Counted from the first letter of the stretch, positions 16,354 through 25,235 are shown. The stretch: DNA of 64,000 nucleotides from Streptomyces sp. NBC_01591 (GCF_035918155.1 NZ_CP109327.1:8742001-8806000); one strand, 5' to 3'. The notes: generated by a model from the letters alone, not told the origin. Numbers and translations are program-made.

Positions 16354-18714
16354 TTACAACGGAGGCTCCCCAAGACCATCCCCCGCCGACCGCCACCGGG
16401 ACAGAGCATCACGAGCAGAACAAGTGTCGGGGTGTTCGTTGCCAAGCAACCGCTCGCGATCGGCGAGCACGCGCTCTTCGATTTCGATGGCGTCGTTGGT
16501 GCGCCCGGCCTGCCGGTAGGAGGCGGCGAGGTTGGCGCGGGCGCTCAGGGTGTCGGGGTGTTCGTTGCCGAGGAGTCGCTCGCATTGGGCGAGGACGGGC
16601 TCTTCGATTTCGATGGCGTCGTTGGTGCGCCCGGCCTGCCGGTAGGAGGCGGCGAGGTTGGCGCGGGCGCTCAGGGTGTGGGGGTGTTCGTTGCCGAGGA
16701 GTCGCTCGCATTGGGCGAGGACGGGCTCTTCGATTTCGATGGCGTCGTTGGTGCGCCCGGCCTGCCGGTAGGAGGCGGCGAGGCTGGCGCGGGCGGCCAG
16801 GGTGTCGAGGTGTTCGTTGCCGAGGAGTCGCTCGTACTCGGCGAGGACGTGTTCGAGCAGGTTGATGGCGTCGTTGGTGCGCCCGGCCTGCCGGTAGGAG
16901 GCGGCGAGGCTGGCGCGGGCGGCCAGGGTGTGGGGGTGTTCGTTGCCGAGGAGTCGCTCGTACTCGGCGAGGACGTGCTCTTCGATTTCGATGGCGTCGT
17001 TGGTGCGCCCGGCCTGCCAGTAGGAGGCGGCGAGGCTGGCGCGGGCGGCCAGGGTGTCGGGGTGTTCGTCGCCCAGCAGCCGCTCGCAGTCGGCGACCAT
17101 GTGTTCCCAGTACGTCGAGGAGGCGCTGTGCAGGTGAGCATTGAGGAGGCTTGCTCCCGTGCGGTAGAGCACGGGGTGGGCGTCGGGCGTCCATAAGGAC
17201 TCTCCGGCATGGGTGGTGAGGGAATCCGTGTTGGCGCGTAGCGTGCTGGCCAGTTCGCGCTGGGTGTGGTCGGGGTCTGGCCATATTTCGACGAGGGTGT
17301 CGGCGGCGGTGACGGCGGTCGTCGGCTGCTGGTCCTGAGGAGTGGTCTCGCGCACGGCGCGTGCGGTGAGCGCGTGGATACGCACCGCTCGGGGGTTGTC
17401 GGCGGAGTCGTACGTGATCAGTCCGTACCGGTCGAGGAGCCGCAGCGCTGCGGCTGCCTCGTCACCCGTGACGGTCCGCACCGCGCTCCTGCGCCGTCGG
17501 CGCAGGCCGAGGTTCCGCCGAGCCGGGACGGCGGCGCGCTGTTGCTGGATGAGGTAGGTGAGGAAGGCGTTGGTGGTCCATAGGGCGGCGGGTTGTCCGG
17601 CGGGGTCGAGGTAGGCGGTGATGCGGAGGGCGGTGCGGGCCAGGGGTCCGTGGGGGTCCTGGTCGGTGGCGTCGAGGGCGAGGAGCAGGGTGGTGGTGAC
17701 CTGCCGGCCGTAGCGTTCGGCGTCGGCCCAGTGGGGCAGGAGTTTGTCCAGGTGCGTGGCGCGGTCGGTGAACTGTTCCAGGTAGGTGCTGCAGGAGGTG
17801 TTCTCGCGAAGCATGTAGGCGGCGGCGTGTCCCAGTGCCAGCGGCAGGTGTCCGAGTGCCTCGGCGAGGGCCGGGGCTCGGTGGTCGGCCAGGTGGGCTT
17901 TGTGGTCGTGGGTGAGGCGGGTGGTGAGGTAGTCGGTTGCTTCGGTTGGGGTGTAGACGTCGACGTCGATGCGGGTCCGGCCGCCGCCGGTCAGGCGCGG
18001 GTCTTTGAGGCGGGTGGTGGCAAGGGTCCAGCCGGTGCCGCGCTGGCTGTCTGGCCACCAGGGCTCGATCGCATCCGGGTTGGTGATGTCGTCCAGGATG
18101 ACCAGCCATCGTCGGTCGGTGGCCGCCAGCCAGCTGAGGAAGGCTCGTGCGTCCGTTTCCAGGTCCGTGCCGGTATGGCCGGGCGCCTGCACGAGCGCAG
18201 CGGCCTGCGCATAGACGGTCAGAACCTGTTGGATATCGGTTGCCGGCGTCCACACCACCAGATCGGCGCCGTCCGTGACCGCTTCACGGGCGTAGGCGGC
18301 GGCCAGCTGCGACTTGCCCACCCCGCCGCCGCCCGACATCACCTGCACAGACGCACGCGTACCGGACCGCGACCGCTCACCGTGCGGGGTGTCACTCGCC
18401 AGCACGACGCTCCGGCCGTGCCCGCGGGCCTCGTCGACCGCCTGACGCAGTACCTCGCGCGGCTGGAACGCGGACGCCAGCACCGGCACCGTCCCCACCA
18501 CCACCGGCCACCCCACCGGCACGCCGGCCTCTGCCACGTACTGCTTGTCCACATACGTGACCCGGCTGTTGTCACCCAGCGCGGAACCGGTGATCCCCCC
18601 GCCCGCCGCGACCCCACCTGCCCCAGCGGACACTCTGCGCGCCGCCCCCGCCCCTGGGGGAGTCGCACCGTCTCCAGACTTACGCCCGCGACGGGCCCGA
18701 GGGAAAAGGCTCAC
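16354..18714 (-). CDS. NB-ARC/TPR NLR-like ATPase with N-terminal glycine-rich signalling motif
   Basis: A 786-residue STAND-type protein. After a basic N-terminus comes GVAAGGGITGSALGDNSRV (about 35-52), related to motifs in the adjacent membrane protein. The nucleotide-binding domain has the P-loop SGGGGVGKSQLA (127-138) and Walker B WLVILDDI (203-210), then a winged-helix region. Residues about 555-770 are six tandem 42-residue TPR-like repeats around ERLLGNEHPDTLAARASLA. Proteins of this type sense a trigger with the repeat domain and oligomerise; here the N-terminal motif may recruit the partner. Its GTG start overlaps the upstream stop (GTGA), so the two are translationally coupled. The repeats are almost identical at the DNA level. 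A role in phage defence is inferred. Confidence 0.82.
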   Translation of the reverse strand: MSLFPRARRGRKSGDGATPPGAGAARRVSAGAGGVAAGGGITGSALGDNSRVTYVDKQYVAEAGVPVGWPVVVGTVPVLASAFQPREVLRQAVDEARGHGRSVVLASDTPHGERSRSGTRASVQVMSGGGGVGKSQLAAAYAREAVTDGADLVVWTPATDIQQVLTVYAQAAALVQAPGHTGTDLETDARAFLSWLAATDRRWLVILDDITNPDAIEPWWPDSQRGTGWTLATTRLKDPRLTGGGRTRIDVDVYTPTEATDYLTTRLTHDHKAHLADHRAPALAEALGHLPLALGHAAAYMLRENTSCSTYLEQFTDRATHLDKLLPHWADAERYGRQVTTTLLLALDATDQDPHGPLARTALRITAYLDPAGQPAALWTTNAFLTYLIQQQRAAVPARRNLGLRRRRRSAVRTVTGDEAAAALRLLDRYGLITYDSADNPRAVRIHALTARAVRETTPQDQQPTTAVTAADTLVEIWPDPDHTQRELASTLRANTDSLTTHAGESLWTPDAHPVLYRTGASLLNAHLHSASSTYWEHMVADCERLLGDEHPDTLAARASLAASYWQAGRTNDAIEIEEHVLAEYERLLGNEHPHTLAARASLAASYRQAGRTNDAINLLEHVLAEYERLLGNEHLDTLAARASLAASYRQAGRTNDAIEIEEPVLAQCERLLGNEHPHTLSARANLAASYRQAGRTNDAIEIEEPVLAQCERLLGNEHPDTLSARANLAASYRQAGRTNDAIEIEERVLADRERLLGNEHPDTCSARDALSRWRSAGDGLGEPPL
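16430..17105. repeat. Near-identical 126-bp tandem repeats encoding TPR units
   Basis: Five to six copies share long identical blocks such as GCGCCCGGCCTGCCGGTAGG and GGTGTTCGTTGCCGAGGAGT. Repeat units differ mainly in short codon patches, which suggests recent duplication or gene conversion. Confidence 0.85.
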
Positions 18715-19163
18715 CGCTCGCTTCCCTCACCCAGGGCACTGTCGGTGATGTCGCCACCAGCCGCGACCCCGTCCCGCCCGGCACGCACATCATCCCCATC
18801 CCGCCGCGAGGAGCCCATCCTCGGCGGGGTGCGGGGACCGGTCACCTTCGAGTCCTTTCCGAGAGCGGAGCCCGTGATGTCACCACCGGCCACGACCGCA
18901 CCACGACCACCACGCACACGGCGCCCGCTCGCGGATCCACCGCCGCGGAACAGCGCGACCACCGACACCAGCAACGCCACCAGCGCCACCATCGAACCCA
19001 CCACGCTCGCAGCCTGACCAGCCGTGTCCAGATCAGCCAGAACCGCCACCAAAACCAGCCCCACCGTTCCCAGGAACGCCACCACCGCCGTCACCCACAC
19101 CCACACCCGCGCCACCCCCGCCGAAGCCACAAAGCTCACCGACCTTCCCGCAACAGACCACAT
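18711..19163 (-). CDS. Two-TM membrane protein with two copies of the glycine-rich motif shared with the NLR
   Basis: A 150-residue protein: two membrane segments (about 22-42, WVWVTAVVAFLGTVGLVLVA, and 52-73, SVVGSMVALVALLVSVVALF) followed by a cytosolic tail with two motif copies, VVAGGDITGSALGKDSKV (about 90-107) and VAAGGDITDSALGEGS (about 133-148). The NLR encoded next carries GVAAGGGITGSALGDNSRV near its N-terminus. The ATG at 19163 is preferred over TTG at 19169; no strong ribosome site is visible. The pair resembles effector/NLR gene pairs that communicate by homotypic amyloid-like motifs, with this protein as a possible membrane-acting effector (inference). Confidence 0.7.
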   Translation of the reverse strand: MWSVAGRSVSFVASAGVARVWVWVTAVVAFLGTVGLVLVAVLADLDTAGQAASVVGSMVALVALLVSVVALFRGGGSASGRRVRGGRGAVVAGGDITGSALGKDSKVTGPRTPPRMGSSRRDGDDVRAGRDGVAAGGDITDSALGEGSER

Positions 19164-19503
19164 GAACAAAGCAGTTCAAATCTCAAGAGCCGAGAATCCA
19201 ATGTGCCGTCAGCTCTACTGAGACCGTAGCGGCCCAGCGCTCCCTCGCCCCAGCCAAACAGGAAAGCCCACCCCCGCCGACGCATCCGTGCCAGCTGCCG
19301 TCCTCCCGCCGATGGCGCTGCGGCTACCAGCTCATCCCGAGGGCATCCAGGTCCGCACTCACTCCTGTGCGCCGTTCCATCCTGCGGAAATCTGTGCTTT
19401 GCCCCGAGCCGGGCGGTGCGGCCTCTTGTGAGGTCGTATTGCCGATACCGTGCGGTGTCTACGGCGTCAAATAGCGGGCGCCGAAAAATGGAGGCAGCAC
19501 CCT
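19164..19503. other. Intergenic region between the NLR module and rpoA
   Basis: No gene. It must contain the divergent promoters of the NLR module and of the rpoA copy. The ribosome site GGAGG (19490-19494) precedes rpoA. None of the ribosomal-protein genes that normally precede rpoA is present. Confidence 0.5.
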
Positions 19504-20526
19504 ATGCTGATTGCTCAGCGTCCCGCGTTGACCGAAGAGGTTGTCGATGCGTTCCGCTCCCGGTTCGTGATCGAGCCGCTGGAGCCGGGCTTCGGCTACA
19601 CCCTCGGCAACTCTCTCCGCCGTACGCTCCTCTCCTCGATCCCCGGCGCTGCTGTCACCAGCATCCGGATCGACGGTGTCCTGCACGAGTTCACCACCGT
19701 GCCGGGCGTCAAGGAGGACGTCACCGACCTCATCCTCAACATCAAGCAGCTGGTCGTCTCCTCGGAGCACGACGAGCCGGTCGTGATGTACCTGCGCAAG
19801 CAGGGCCCCGGCCTGGTCACCGCTGCTGACATCGCCCCGCCGGCCGGTGTCGAGGTCCACAACCCGGACCTGGTCCTGGCCACGCTGAACGGCAAGGGCC
19901 AGCTGGAGATGGAGCTGACCGTCGAGCGCGGTCGCGGCTACGTCTCCGCCGTCCAGAACAAGCAGGCGGGCCAGGAGATCGGCCGTATCCCGGTCGACTC
20001 CATCTACTCGCCGGTGCTCAAGGTCACGTACAAGGTCGAGGCGACCCGCGTCGAGCAGCGCACCGACTTCGACAAGCTGATCGTCGACGTCGAGACCAAG
20101 CAGGCCATGCGTCCCCGTGACGCCATGGCTTCGGCCGGTAAGACCCTGGTCGAGCTGTTCGGTCTTGCCCGCGAACTCAACATCGACGCCGAAGGCATCG
20201 ACATGGGCCCGTCCCCGACGGACGCCGCCCTCGCCTCTGACCTCGCGCTGCCGATCGAGGAGCTGGAGCTCACGGTCCGTTCGTACAACTGCCTCAAGCG
20301 CGAGGGCATCCACTCCGTGGGTGAGCTCGTGGGCCGCTCGGAGGCCGACCTGCTCGACATCCGTAACTTCGGTGCGAAGTCGATCGACGAGGTCAAGGCG
20401 AAGCTGGCCGGCATGGGCCTGACTTTCAAGGACAGCCCGCCCGGATTCGACCCGACGGCCGCGGCGGACGCGTTCGGCGCTGGCGACGACGCCGACGCCG
20501 GGTTCGTCGAGACCGAACAGTATTGA
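19504..20526 (+). CDS. rpoA: RNA polymerase alpha subunit, complete, outside the ribosomal-protein operon
   Basis: A full-length 340-residue alpha subunit with a typical Streptomyces sequence: [17 protein letters not shown], the assembly domain ([34 protein letters not shown]), the linker, and the C-terminal domain with the HhH fold ([36 protein letters not shown]) and the acidic tail ending VETEQY. The start is the ATG after GGAGG; a longer frame upstream is not needed. In Streptomyces rpoA normally sits between rpsD and rplQ; here it is flanked by an NLR module and an IS, so it is probably a second copy. No inactivating lesion is seen. Whether it replaces or modifies RNA polymerase is unknown. 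Confidence 0.95.
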   Translation: MLIAQRPALTEEVVDAFRSRFVIEPLEPGFGYTLGNSLRRTLLSSIPGAAVTSIRIDGVLHEFTTVPGVKEDVTDLILNIKQLVVSSEHDEPVVMYLRKQGPGLVTAADIAPPAGVEVHNPDLVLATLNGKGQLEMELTVERGRGYVSAVQNKQAGQEIGRIPVDSIYSPVLKVTYKVEATRVEQRTDFDKLIVDVETKQAMRPRDAMASAGKTLVELFGLARELNIDAEGIDMGPSPTDAALASDLALPIEELELTVRSYNCLKREGIHSVGELVGRSEADLLDIRNFGAKSIDEVKAKLAGMGLTFKDSPPGFDPTAAADAFGAGDDADAGFVETEQY

Positions 20527-20665
20527 CAGGGCGATTCACGAGGTTCGGCGCTGGCGCCCGTCCGCGCCGGATGCGCGCCACCGCTTGGGCGTCCGCCCCT
20601 TCCCCGCTGGGGCCTTCACGGCCAGGCAACCAACGACCCCGGTCCGTGCAACGCCGCTCCGCTCC

Positions 20666-20953
20666 TCAGTACCGGAGTGCCTGGTTGAGTTCGTCGATGG
20701 TGGTGGCCCGCAGTTCTGGCGTGTACGCGTTGGTCACCTCGTCCGGGGTGACGCCGAGACCGCGGGCGAGCTGCCCGGTCTGCGCGGGAGTGAGCCCGTT
20801 GGTTAGTGCGATCGACGCCCACACGAGGAAGAAGCGGCGCCGCGGGACGGTGACACCGTCCAGCTCGTCGACCGCGTCGAGGTCCCAGTTCATCAGCCGG
20901 GCGTGGTGAAGCAGCCACCGGTAGAACTCACTGTCTCCCGCACTGATCCGCAT
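20666..20953 (-). CDS. Hypothetical protein (95 aa)
   Basis: A 95-residue protein with strong coding character: MRISAGDSEFYRWLLHHARL, DGVTVPRRRFFLVWASIALTN, then an HTH-like helix pair GLTPAQTGQLARGLGVTPDEVTNAYT. The ATG at 20953 is preceded by AGGGAGAA at ideal spacing. The family is not recognised. It is convergent with rpoA, whose stop lies 139 bases away. Confidence 0.6.
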   Translation of the reverse strand: MRISAGDSEFYRWLLHHARLMNWDLDAVDELDGVTVPRRRFFLVWASIALTNGLTPAQTGQLARGLGVTPDEVTNAYTPELRATTIDELNQALRY

Positions 20954-21078
20954 GAATTTCTCCCTGGTCGCCGTGGTGCCCTCAGGCCGCGACTCCGCGG
21001 CCGCGGGCATGTGTTCAGCCTGCATGGCACGCTCGTGGCCGCGGGCGCGGCTTACGGATGTTTCCTGTTTCGTATTTA

Positions 21079-22838
21079 GGGCTCGTAAAGAATCAACACG
21101 TTGCTTCACGGTCTCCCTGTCGTTGGTGTGGTATGCGCATACCGAGTGAGGTTCGTGACCAACTTGCCCTGAGATTCGGAGTGTTGTTCCCTCATCTGAA
21201 TGAGCGGCAGCAGCGGCTGGCGCTGGCCGCCGAGGCCCGGCTGCTGGGGCACGGTGGGGTCCGGGCCGTCGCGCGTGCCGCAGGGGTGAGCGAGACGACG
21301 GTGCGGAAGGGTGTCTTCGAGTTGGAGGGCGGTGAGGACCCACTGCCCGATGGCCGGGTCCGCCGGGACGGCGGCGGTCGCAAGAGCGCCGAGAAGCTTG
21401 ACCGGCTGCTCGTTCCGGCGTTGCTGGCGCTGGTCGAGCCGGATGAGCGGGGGGATCCGATGTCGCCGCTGCGGTGGACGACCAAGTCGCTGCGGTCTCT
21501 GGCCGGGGAGCTGACGCGGCAGGGCCATACCGCGTCGGCGCCGACCGTGGGCAGGCTGCTGCGGGAGAACGGTTTCAGTCTGCAGGCCAATGCCAAGACC
21601 CTTGAGGGCGCTCAGCACCCCGACCGGGACGCGCAGTTCCGGTACATCAACGACCAGGTCAAGGACCATCAGGCGGAGGGCGAGCCGGTGGTCAGTGTGG
21701 ACACGAAAAAGAAGGAAGTCGTCGGGGATTTCAAGAATGCGGGACGTCAATGGCGGCCGGCCGGTGAACCCGTGCGGGTTGACGTCCATGACTTCCCCAG
21801 CGATGCACTGGGCAAGGCCCTGCCTTATGGCATCTACGATCTGGCGGCGGACACCGGCTGGGTGAATGTCGGTACGGATCACGACACCGCAGCCTTCGCG
21901 GTCGAATCGATCCGCCGTTGGTGGAACGGGCAAGGACGCCTCGACTACCCGCAGGCCAGACGTCTGTTGATCACTGCCGATGCCGGCGGCTCCAACGGCT
22001 ACCGCACCCGGGCCTTCAAGACCGAGTTGGCCGCGTTCGCCGCCCGGACCGGCCTGGCCGTCACGGTCTGCCACATGCCGCCGGGCACATCGAAGTGGAA
22101 CAAGGTGGAGCATCGGCTGTTCTCCGCGATCACCATGAACTGGCGCGGCAGAGCGCTGAACAGCCACGAGGTCGTCGTGCAGTCCATCGCCGCGACCACC
22201 ACCCGCACCGGTCTCACCGTCCACGCCGAACTCGACACCGGCACCTATCCCACCGGTGTGAAGGTCAGCGACACCGAGCTGAACGCGGCGCCGGTCACCG
22301 GACATGCCTTCCACGGCGAATGGAACTACACCGTGCACCCCCACCCCGCCAGCCCGGCAGACCCCACCAGGCCGACGCCCGGGCCGGCGGCGGTCTTCGA
22401 CCGCGGTGCCCTGTCACATCCCGCGCTGACCGGCATGACCTGCACCGCACTGGCCGAGCTGACCGAGACCCTGACCCCTGGCTGGCAGGCGCTGCAGAAA
22501 CAGGACCCGGCCACCCGACGCGACGGCGGCACCCGGCGCCGGGCCCCGGGCGGCGGCCGCAAAGCCAAACTCGACCTGGCCGACCGGGTCCTGGCCACCG
22601 TGCTGCAACAAAACCTCGCTCTGCCGCCTACCGTGCTGGCCCACCTCTTCGCCGTCAGCAAGGACACCATCCGCCACACCACCAGCGAGATCCGACGACT
22701 GATGGACCAGCACGCGCACACACCCCAGCCCCCAGCAGCACACCTCAGCACCCTGGCAGGACTCCTCGTCCACGCCACCGCACACGGCGCGACCCTCACG
22801 ACAGAGACCAAACCAACGTGTTGATTCTTTACGAGCCC
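21079..22838 (+). mobile_element. ISAzo13-like insertion sequence (1760 bp)
   Basis: Ends are perfect 25-bp inverted repeats beginning GGGCTCGTAAAGAATCAAC at 21079 and on the complement at 22838. The element is flanked by TTA on both sides (21076-21078 and 22839-22841), a likely 3-bp target duplication. It holds one intact transposase gene. Confidence 0.85.
21133..22824 (+). CDS. ISAzo13-family transposase
   Basis: A 563-residue transposase starting at the ATG of MRIPSEVRDQLALRFG. Visible parts are an N-terminal HTH (GVRAVARAAGVSETTVRKGV), a DDE core (VVSVDTKKKEVVGDFKN with the first Asp; LLITADAGGSNGYRTR with the second; CHMPPGTSKWNKVEHRLFS with the Glu), and a C-terminal basic region. All catalytic positions are present and the inverted repeats are perfect, so the element is probably recent and may be active. 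Family assignment is by memory of the motif set. Confidence 0.85.
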   Translation: MRIPSEVRDQLALRFGVLFPHLNERQQRLALAAEARLLGHGGVRAVARAAGVSETTVRKGVFELEGGEDPLPDGRVRRDGGGRKSAEKLDRLLVPALLALVEPDERGDPMSPLRWTTKSLRSLAGELTRQGHTASAPTVGRLLRENGFSLQANAKTLEGAQHPDRDAQFRYINDQVKDHQAEGEPVVSVDTKKKEVVGDFKNAGRQWRPAGEPVRVDVHDFPSDALGKALPYGIYDLAADTGWVNVGTDHDTAAFAVESIRRWWNGQGRLDYPQARRLLITADAGGSNGYRTRAFKTELAAFAARTGLAVTVCHMPPGTSKWNKVEHRLFSAITMNWRGRALNSHEVVVQSIAATTTRTGLTVHAELDTGTYPTGVKVSDTELNAAPVTGHAFHGEWNYTVHPHPASPADPTRPTPGPAAVFDRGALSHPALTGMTCTALAELTETLTPGWQALQKQDPATRRDGGTRRRAPGGGRKAKLDLADRVLATVLQQNLALPPTVLAHLFAVSKDTIRHTTSEIRRLMDQHAHTPQPPAAHLSTLAGLLVHATAHGATLTTETKPTC

Positions 22839-22858
22839 TTAGCCGCAGCCCAGGCAAT

Positions 22859-22889
22859 GAACGGAGTATGCCCCTGGCATACTCCGTTC
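22859..22889. terminator. Perfect 14-bp hairpin beside the ISAzo13-like element
   Basis: GAACGGAGTATGCC, 3-base loop CCT, GGCATACTCCGTTC. It has no trailing T run and could be a terminator or a protein site. Confidence 0.5.
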
Positions 22890-22958
22890 GCTGGAAGTTG
22901 GTAGCTGTGCAGTGCCCGCGTGCGTAGCATCGGCGGTGTCGTCGTGAGACGCAGGAAC

Positions 22959-22985
22959 GGGGCCGTCCCCTGAAGGAACGGCCCC
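22959..22985 (-). terminator. Terminator-like hairpin after a small minus-strand gene
   Basis: GGGGCCGT and ACGGCCCC form an 8-bp GC-rich stem 17 bases beyond the stop of the 31-residue frame at 23003. Confidence 0.45.
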
Positions 22986-23002
22986 GCGGAGCGGTCGCCG
23001 GG

Positions 23003-23098
23003 CTACAGCGGGAGCCGACTGAGTAAGTCGAGCAGCAACTCGACTGCACTCAGGTAGAAGCTCCACGCGGCGTAGTCCGGCGCATCGTCCCACTTCAT
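23003..23098 (-). CDS. Very small protein (31 aa)
   Basis: MKWDDAPDYAAWSFYLSAVE followed by LLLDLLSRLPL: an acidic, aromatic N-terminus and a hydrophobic amphipathic C-terminus. The ATG at 23098 is preceded by GAGGAGG at 9 bases and the frame is followed by a GC-rich hairpin, so the unit looks like a real gene. No cysteine, so no lanthionine-type precursor. The family is not recognised. Confidence 0.45.
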   Translation of the reverse strand: MKWDDAPDYAAWSFYLSAVELLLDLLSRLPL

Positions 23099-23771
23099 GA
23101 TCTGCCTCCTCGACAAGGCCGGGAGAGGCACTTCCTCCCTCCAGCCAGCTGGTCCGGAGGGAAACCCGCGAAGAGGGACACCGCGCGATCGCACTCTAAG
23201 CGCCGGGGCACGGCCACCCTCCGCCATGAACGAAAGTGCACGCTCGGTGCCCCTTCCTGACCGAGTACGAAACCGCCGCGATGGCAGGACCGGAGCGCCG
23301 GGAGCACGCTGGAGTCATGACCAGCGCGCCGATCACCGTGCACCAGCCCGCCGGCACGGGCGGCCGACGCGTCACCGTGCACACCCACGGCCGTGCCCTT
23401 GGCGCAGGCCCCCAGGCTCCCGCGCCCAGCATTCGCGCCGCCCAGGCCGACCTGCTCGATGTTCTTCCCGGAGAGCGTCTGTCCGACCTCGATGAACTGC
23501 GAGCCCGAGGCGTGCTCGGTTCTCGCCCGGCGGCGCCCCGTCCCCGCGGCGGACCTTCGGAACCGGTGGCCGCACCGCCGAGGAACAGCCCTGCCATCCC
23601 GCCTGACACTCCCTCAGCGATGGTGCGGCACCTGAGTGCTGCCGCGCCCGCGAAACGCCCGGTGGGCGGCACTCCACCCCCTCCATTGGCTGACGCGCCG
23701 AACGGGCTGATGACTCGTTCCGCCTGTCGTGAGGAGCGGGGAGCGGGGAGCTGCCAGCCCGAGTGCGAAGG
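23099..23771. other. Stretch without a supported gene
   Basis: Several long open frames exist on both strands, as expected in high-GC DNA, but none has a recognisable domain, a ribosome site or a consistent codon pattern. Confidence 0.4.
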
Positions 23772-23803
23772 AGCCCTGACGGCTCGTGTAGGCCGTCAGG
23801 GCT
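23772..23803 (-). terminator. Terminator of the beta-trefoil-like gene
   Basis: AGCCCTGACGG and CCGTCAGGGCT form a perfect 11-bp stem with a 10-base loop, 45 bases beyond the gene's stop. Confidence 0.7.
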
Positions 23804-23847
23804 TCGTGTCGTTTGCCGCCGGGGTGAGGCTGGCTGGGGTGAGGGGG

Positions 23848-24426
23848 TCAGGGTTGCGGTCGCAGGACCTTCCAGAAGGCGACGTCGGCGTTGGCGCGGT
23901 TGGAGTAGGCGCTGGTGTCCACGTCGTACCGGGCGCCGGTCGCGGTGCTGACGTCGTTGGTGTCCAGGAAACCGCCCCTGTTGTGGTAGGTGCTCCACAG
24001 CTGGACGGTGTCGTTGAAGCGGACGAGGCCGTCCAGGGGCGCGGAGGTGGTGTCGAAGATCTGCCAGCGGCTGCTGTTCTCGTCGCGGTCCTTGCCCCAG
24101 GCGGTAGTGACGTCGTAGATGCCACCAGAGCTCTGCTGGCCAGCACTGGCTGCGCCGTTGACGTCCAGGTAGCCGCCGTTACCGTCCCAGAGATTGCGCA
24201 GGTAGACGATGTCGCCACTCCTCACCGGGGAGCCGGCGGCCTGGCAGGAACCGGAGACGATCTCCCAGGTACCGGTGCCCGGCGCGCGCGTGGCGGTGGG
24301 GGCCGTGGAAACTGCCAGCTTGGCCCCTGGCGCGCTGGAAGTGCCATTGGTGTCGAGGTAGCCCCCGTCGCCCTGATAGAGGTTCTGCAGGTGCAGCCGG
24401 TCGCCGTAACGCAACTCGTTCGCCAT
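23848..24426 (-). CDS. Three-repeat beta-trefoil/lectin-like protein
   Basis: A 192-residue protein without signal peptide, built from three similar units: RLHLQNLYQGDGGYLDTNG, IVYLRNLWDGNGGYLDVNG and VQLWSTYHNRGGFLDTND, each followed by a strand ending W-[EQK]-[IV] (TWEIVSG, RWQIFDT, FWKVLRP). This pseudo-threefold pattern with a GG[YF]LD core fits a beta-trefoil, a fold common in lectins. The ligand is unknown. The ATG follows a GAGAGGA ribosome site and a terminator follows the gene, so it is monocistronic. Other lectin-like genes lie at 24822, 31055. Confidence 0.6.
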   Translation of the reverse strand: MANELRYGDRLHLQNLYQGDGGYLDTNGTSSAPGAKLAVSTAPTATRAPGTGTWEIVSGSCQAAGSPVRSGDIVYLRNLWDGNGGYLDVNGAASAGQQSSGGIYDVTTAWGKDRDENSSRWQIFDTTSAPLDGLVRFNDTVQLWSTYHNRGGFLDTNDVSTATGARYDVDTSAYSNRANADVAFWKVLRPQP

Positions 24427-24821
24427 CACTGGTTCCTCTCTTCGGTGGATCCGCGCTGAGCCGGTTCCCGCTCTGGACAGCAGGCGGGGCCCGACACTTC
24501 GGATGGTGTCGGCGGCGGCGACGACGCGCCCGGGCAATACATGCAAAGCACACCTTCAGATGAATTGAACTGATAGCGCGCGTACTGGGCGAACAGTCTT
24601 TTCAGGACAAAGGTGCGAGCGGGTGCATCCTCTTGCCGACCGCGTGCGGACACGAAAGAAGTGGCGGATACGGCCCGCCCTGCGCCCTTCGGTGTATGTG
24701 GAACTGGTCAGCCAGAGGTCTGGGACCGGGGTCCCGTGTGGGATAGCGCGAGTTCATAGGCCCAACCAGCTCGCCAACTGCGGTGCATAGCACCGCAAAC
24801 AAGGCACTACGCGTTAACGGC
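24427..24821. other. Promoter region and non-coding DNA
   Basis: No supported gene. It contains the promoter of the beta-trefoil-like gene and the probable breakpoint of the tectonin remnant. Confidence 0.35.
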
Positions 24822-24950
24822 GGCAATCAAATCTTCCGGTACGCCGGGGACCAGGGGGCTTCGAACCCGCGGGTGAACGTCTCCGGCAGCCTCAAGCGCA
24901 TCGCGGTGGGCTCCCGGACGAACGTGTGGGGCGTCGATCCCGCCAGCATG
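24822..24950 (+). pseudogene. Remnant of a tectonin-type beta-propeller gene
   Basis: About 43 residues read NQIFRYAGDQGASNPRVNV and SGSLKRIAVGSRTNVWGVD, which is the repeat signature of tectonin propellers (IFRY..., then VGS...VWGV). Only one repeat and a half remain; the frame then degenerates. Tectonins bind sugars or lipopolysaccharide. Confidence 0.5.
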
Positions 24951-25204
24951 TGCTGGGAGTGGTGTGGGCTGGGGTGTTGCGGGTTGGTTGAGAACCAGTC
25001 GGGAACGGGCTGGTCGGGGTGGTGGGTGGTCTGGCCTGGGAGTGTCTCATCTGTGACCTGCTGTGGTCGGGGCCTGGGTCGTGCCGTGGGCGGCCGCCCC
25101 GTCGCTGTCGTGATCGTTTTTCATCTCAAATTCGTCCTTCTTCCTGCTCGGATTCAAGGGATTCTTTATGGGATTCCCGCAGGGTGGATTCTGAGTACGT
25201 TTCA

Positions 25205-25235
25205 GGGCCCGAGAGAGGGTTTCTCTCGGGCCCTT
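25205..25235. terminator. Hairpin terminator
   Basis: AGGGCCCGAGA and TCTCGGGCCCT form a perfect 11-bp stem (13 bp with an inner mismatch) around a short loop. Confidence 0.65.

Noticed and set aside
16430..17105. CRISPR-like regular repeats
   Set aside because: Units are contiguous 126-bp coding repeats without unique spacers.
16222..17196. Repetitive plus-strand frame with GVFVAEESLALGEDG repeats
   Set aside because: Antisense translation of the TPR repeats; no independent evidence.
19450..20526. Longer rpoA with an 18-residue N-terminal extension
   Set aside because: The ATG at 19504 after GGAGG gives the conserved N-terminus MLIAQRP; the extension is unlike any alpha subunit.
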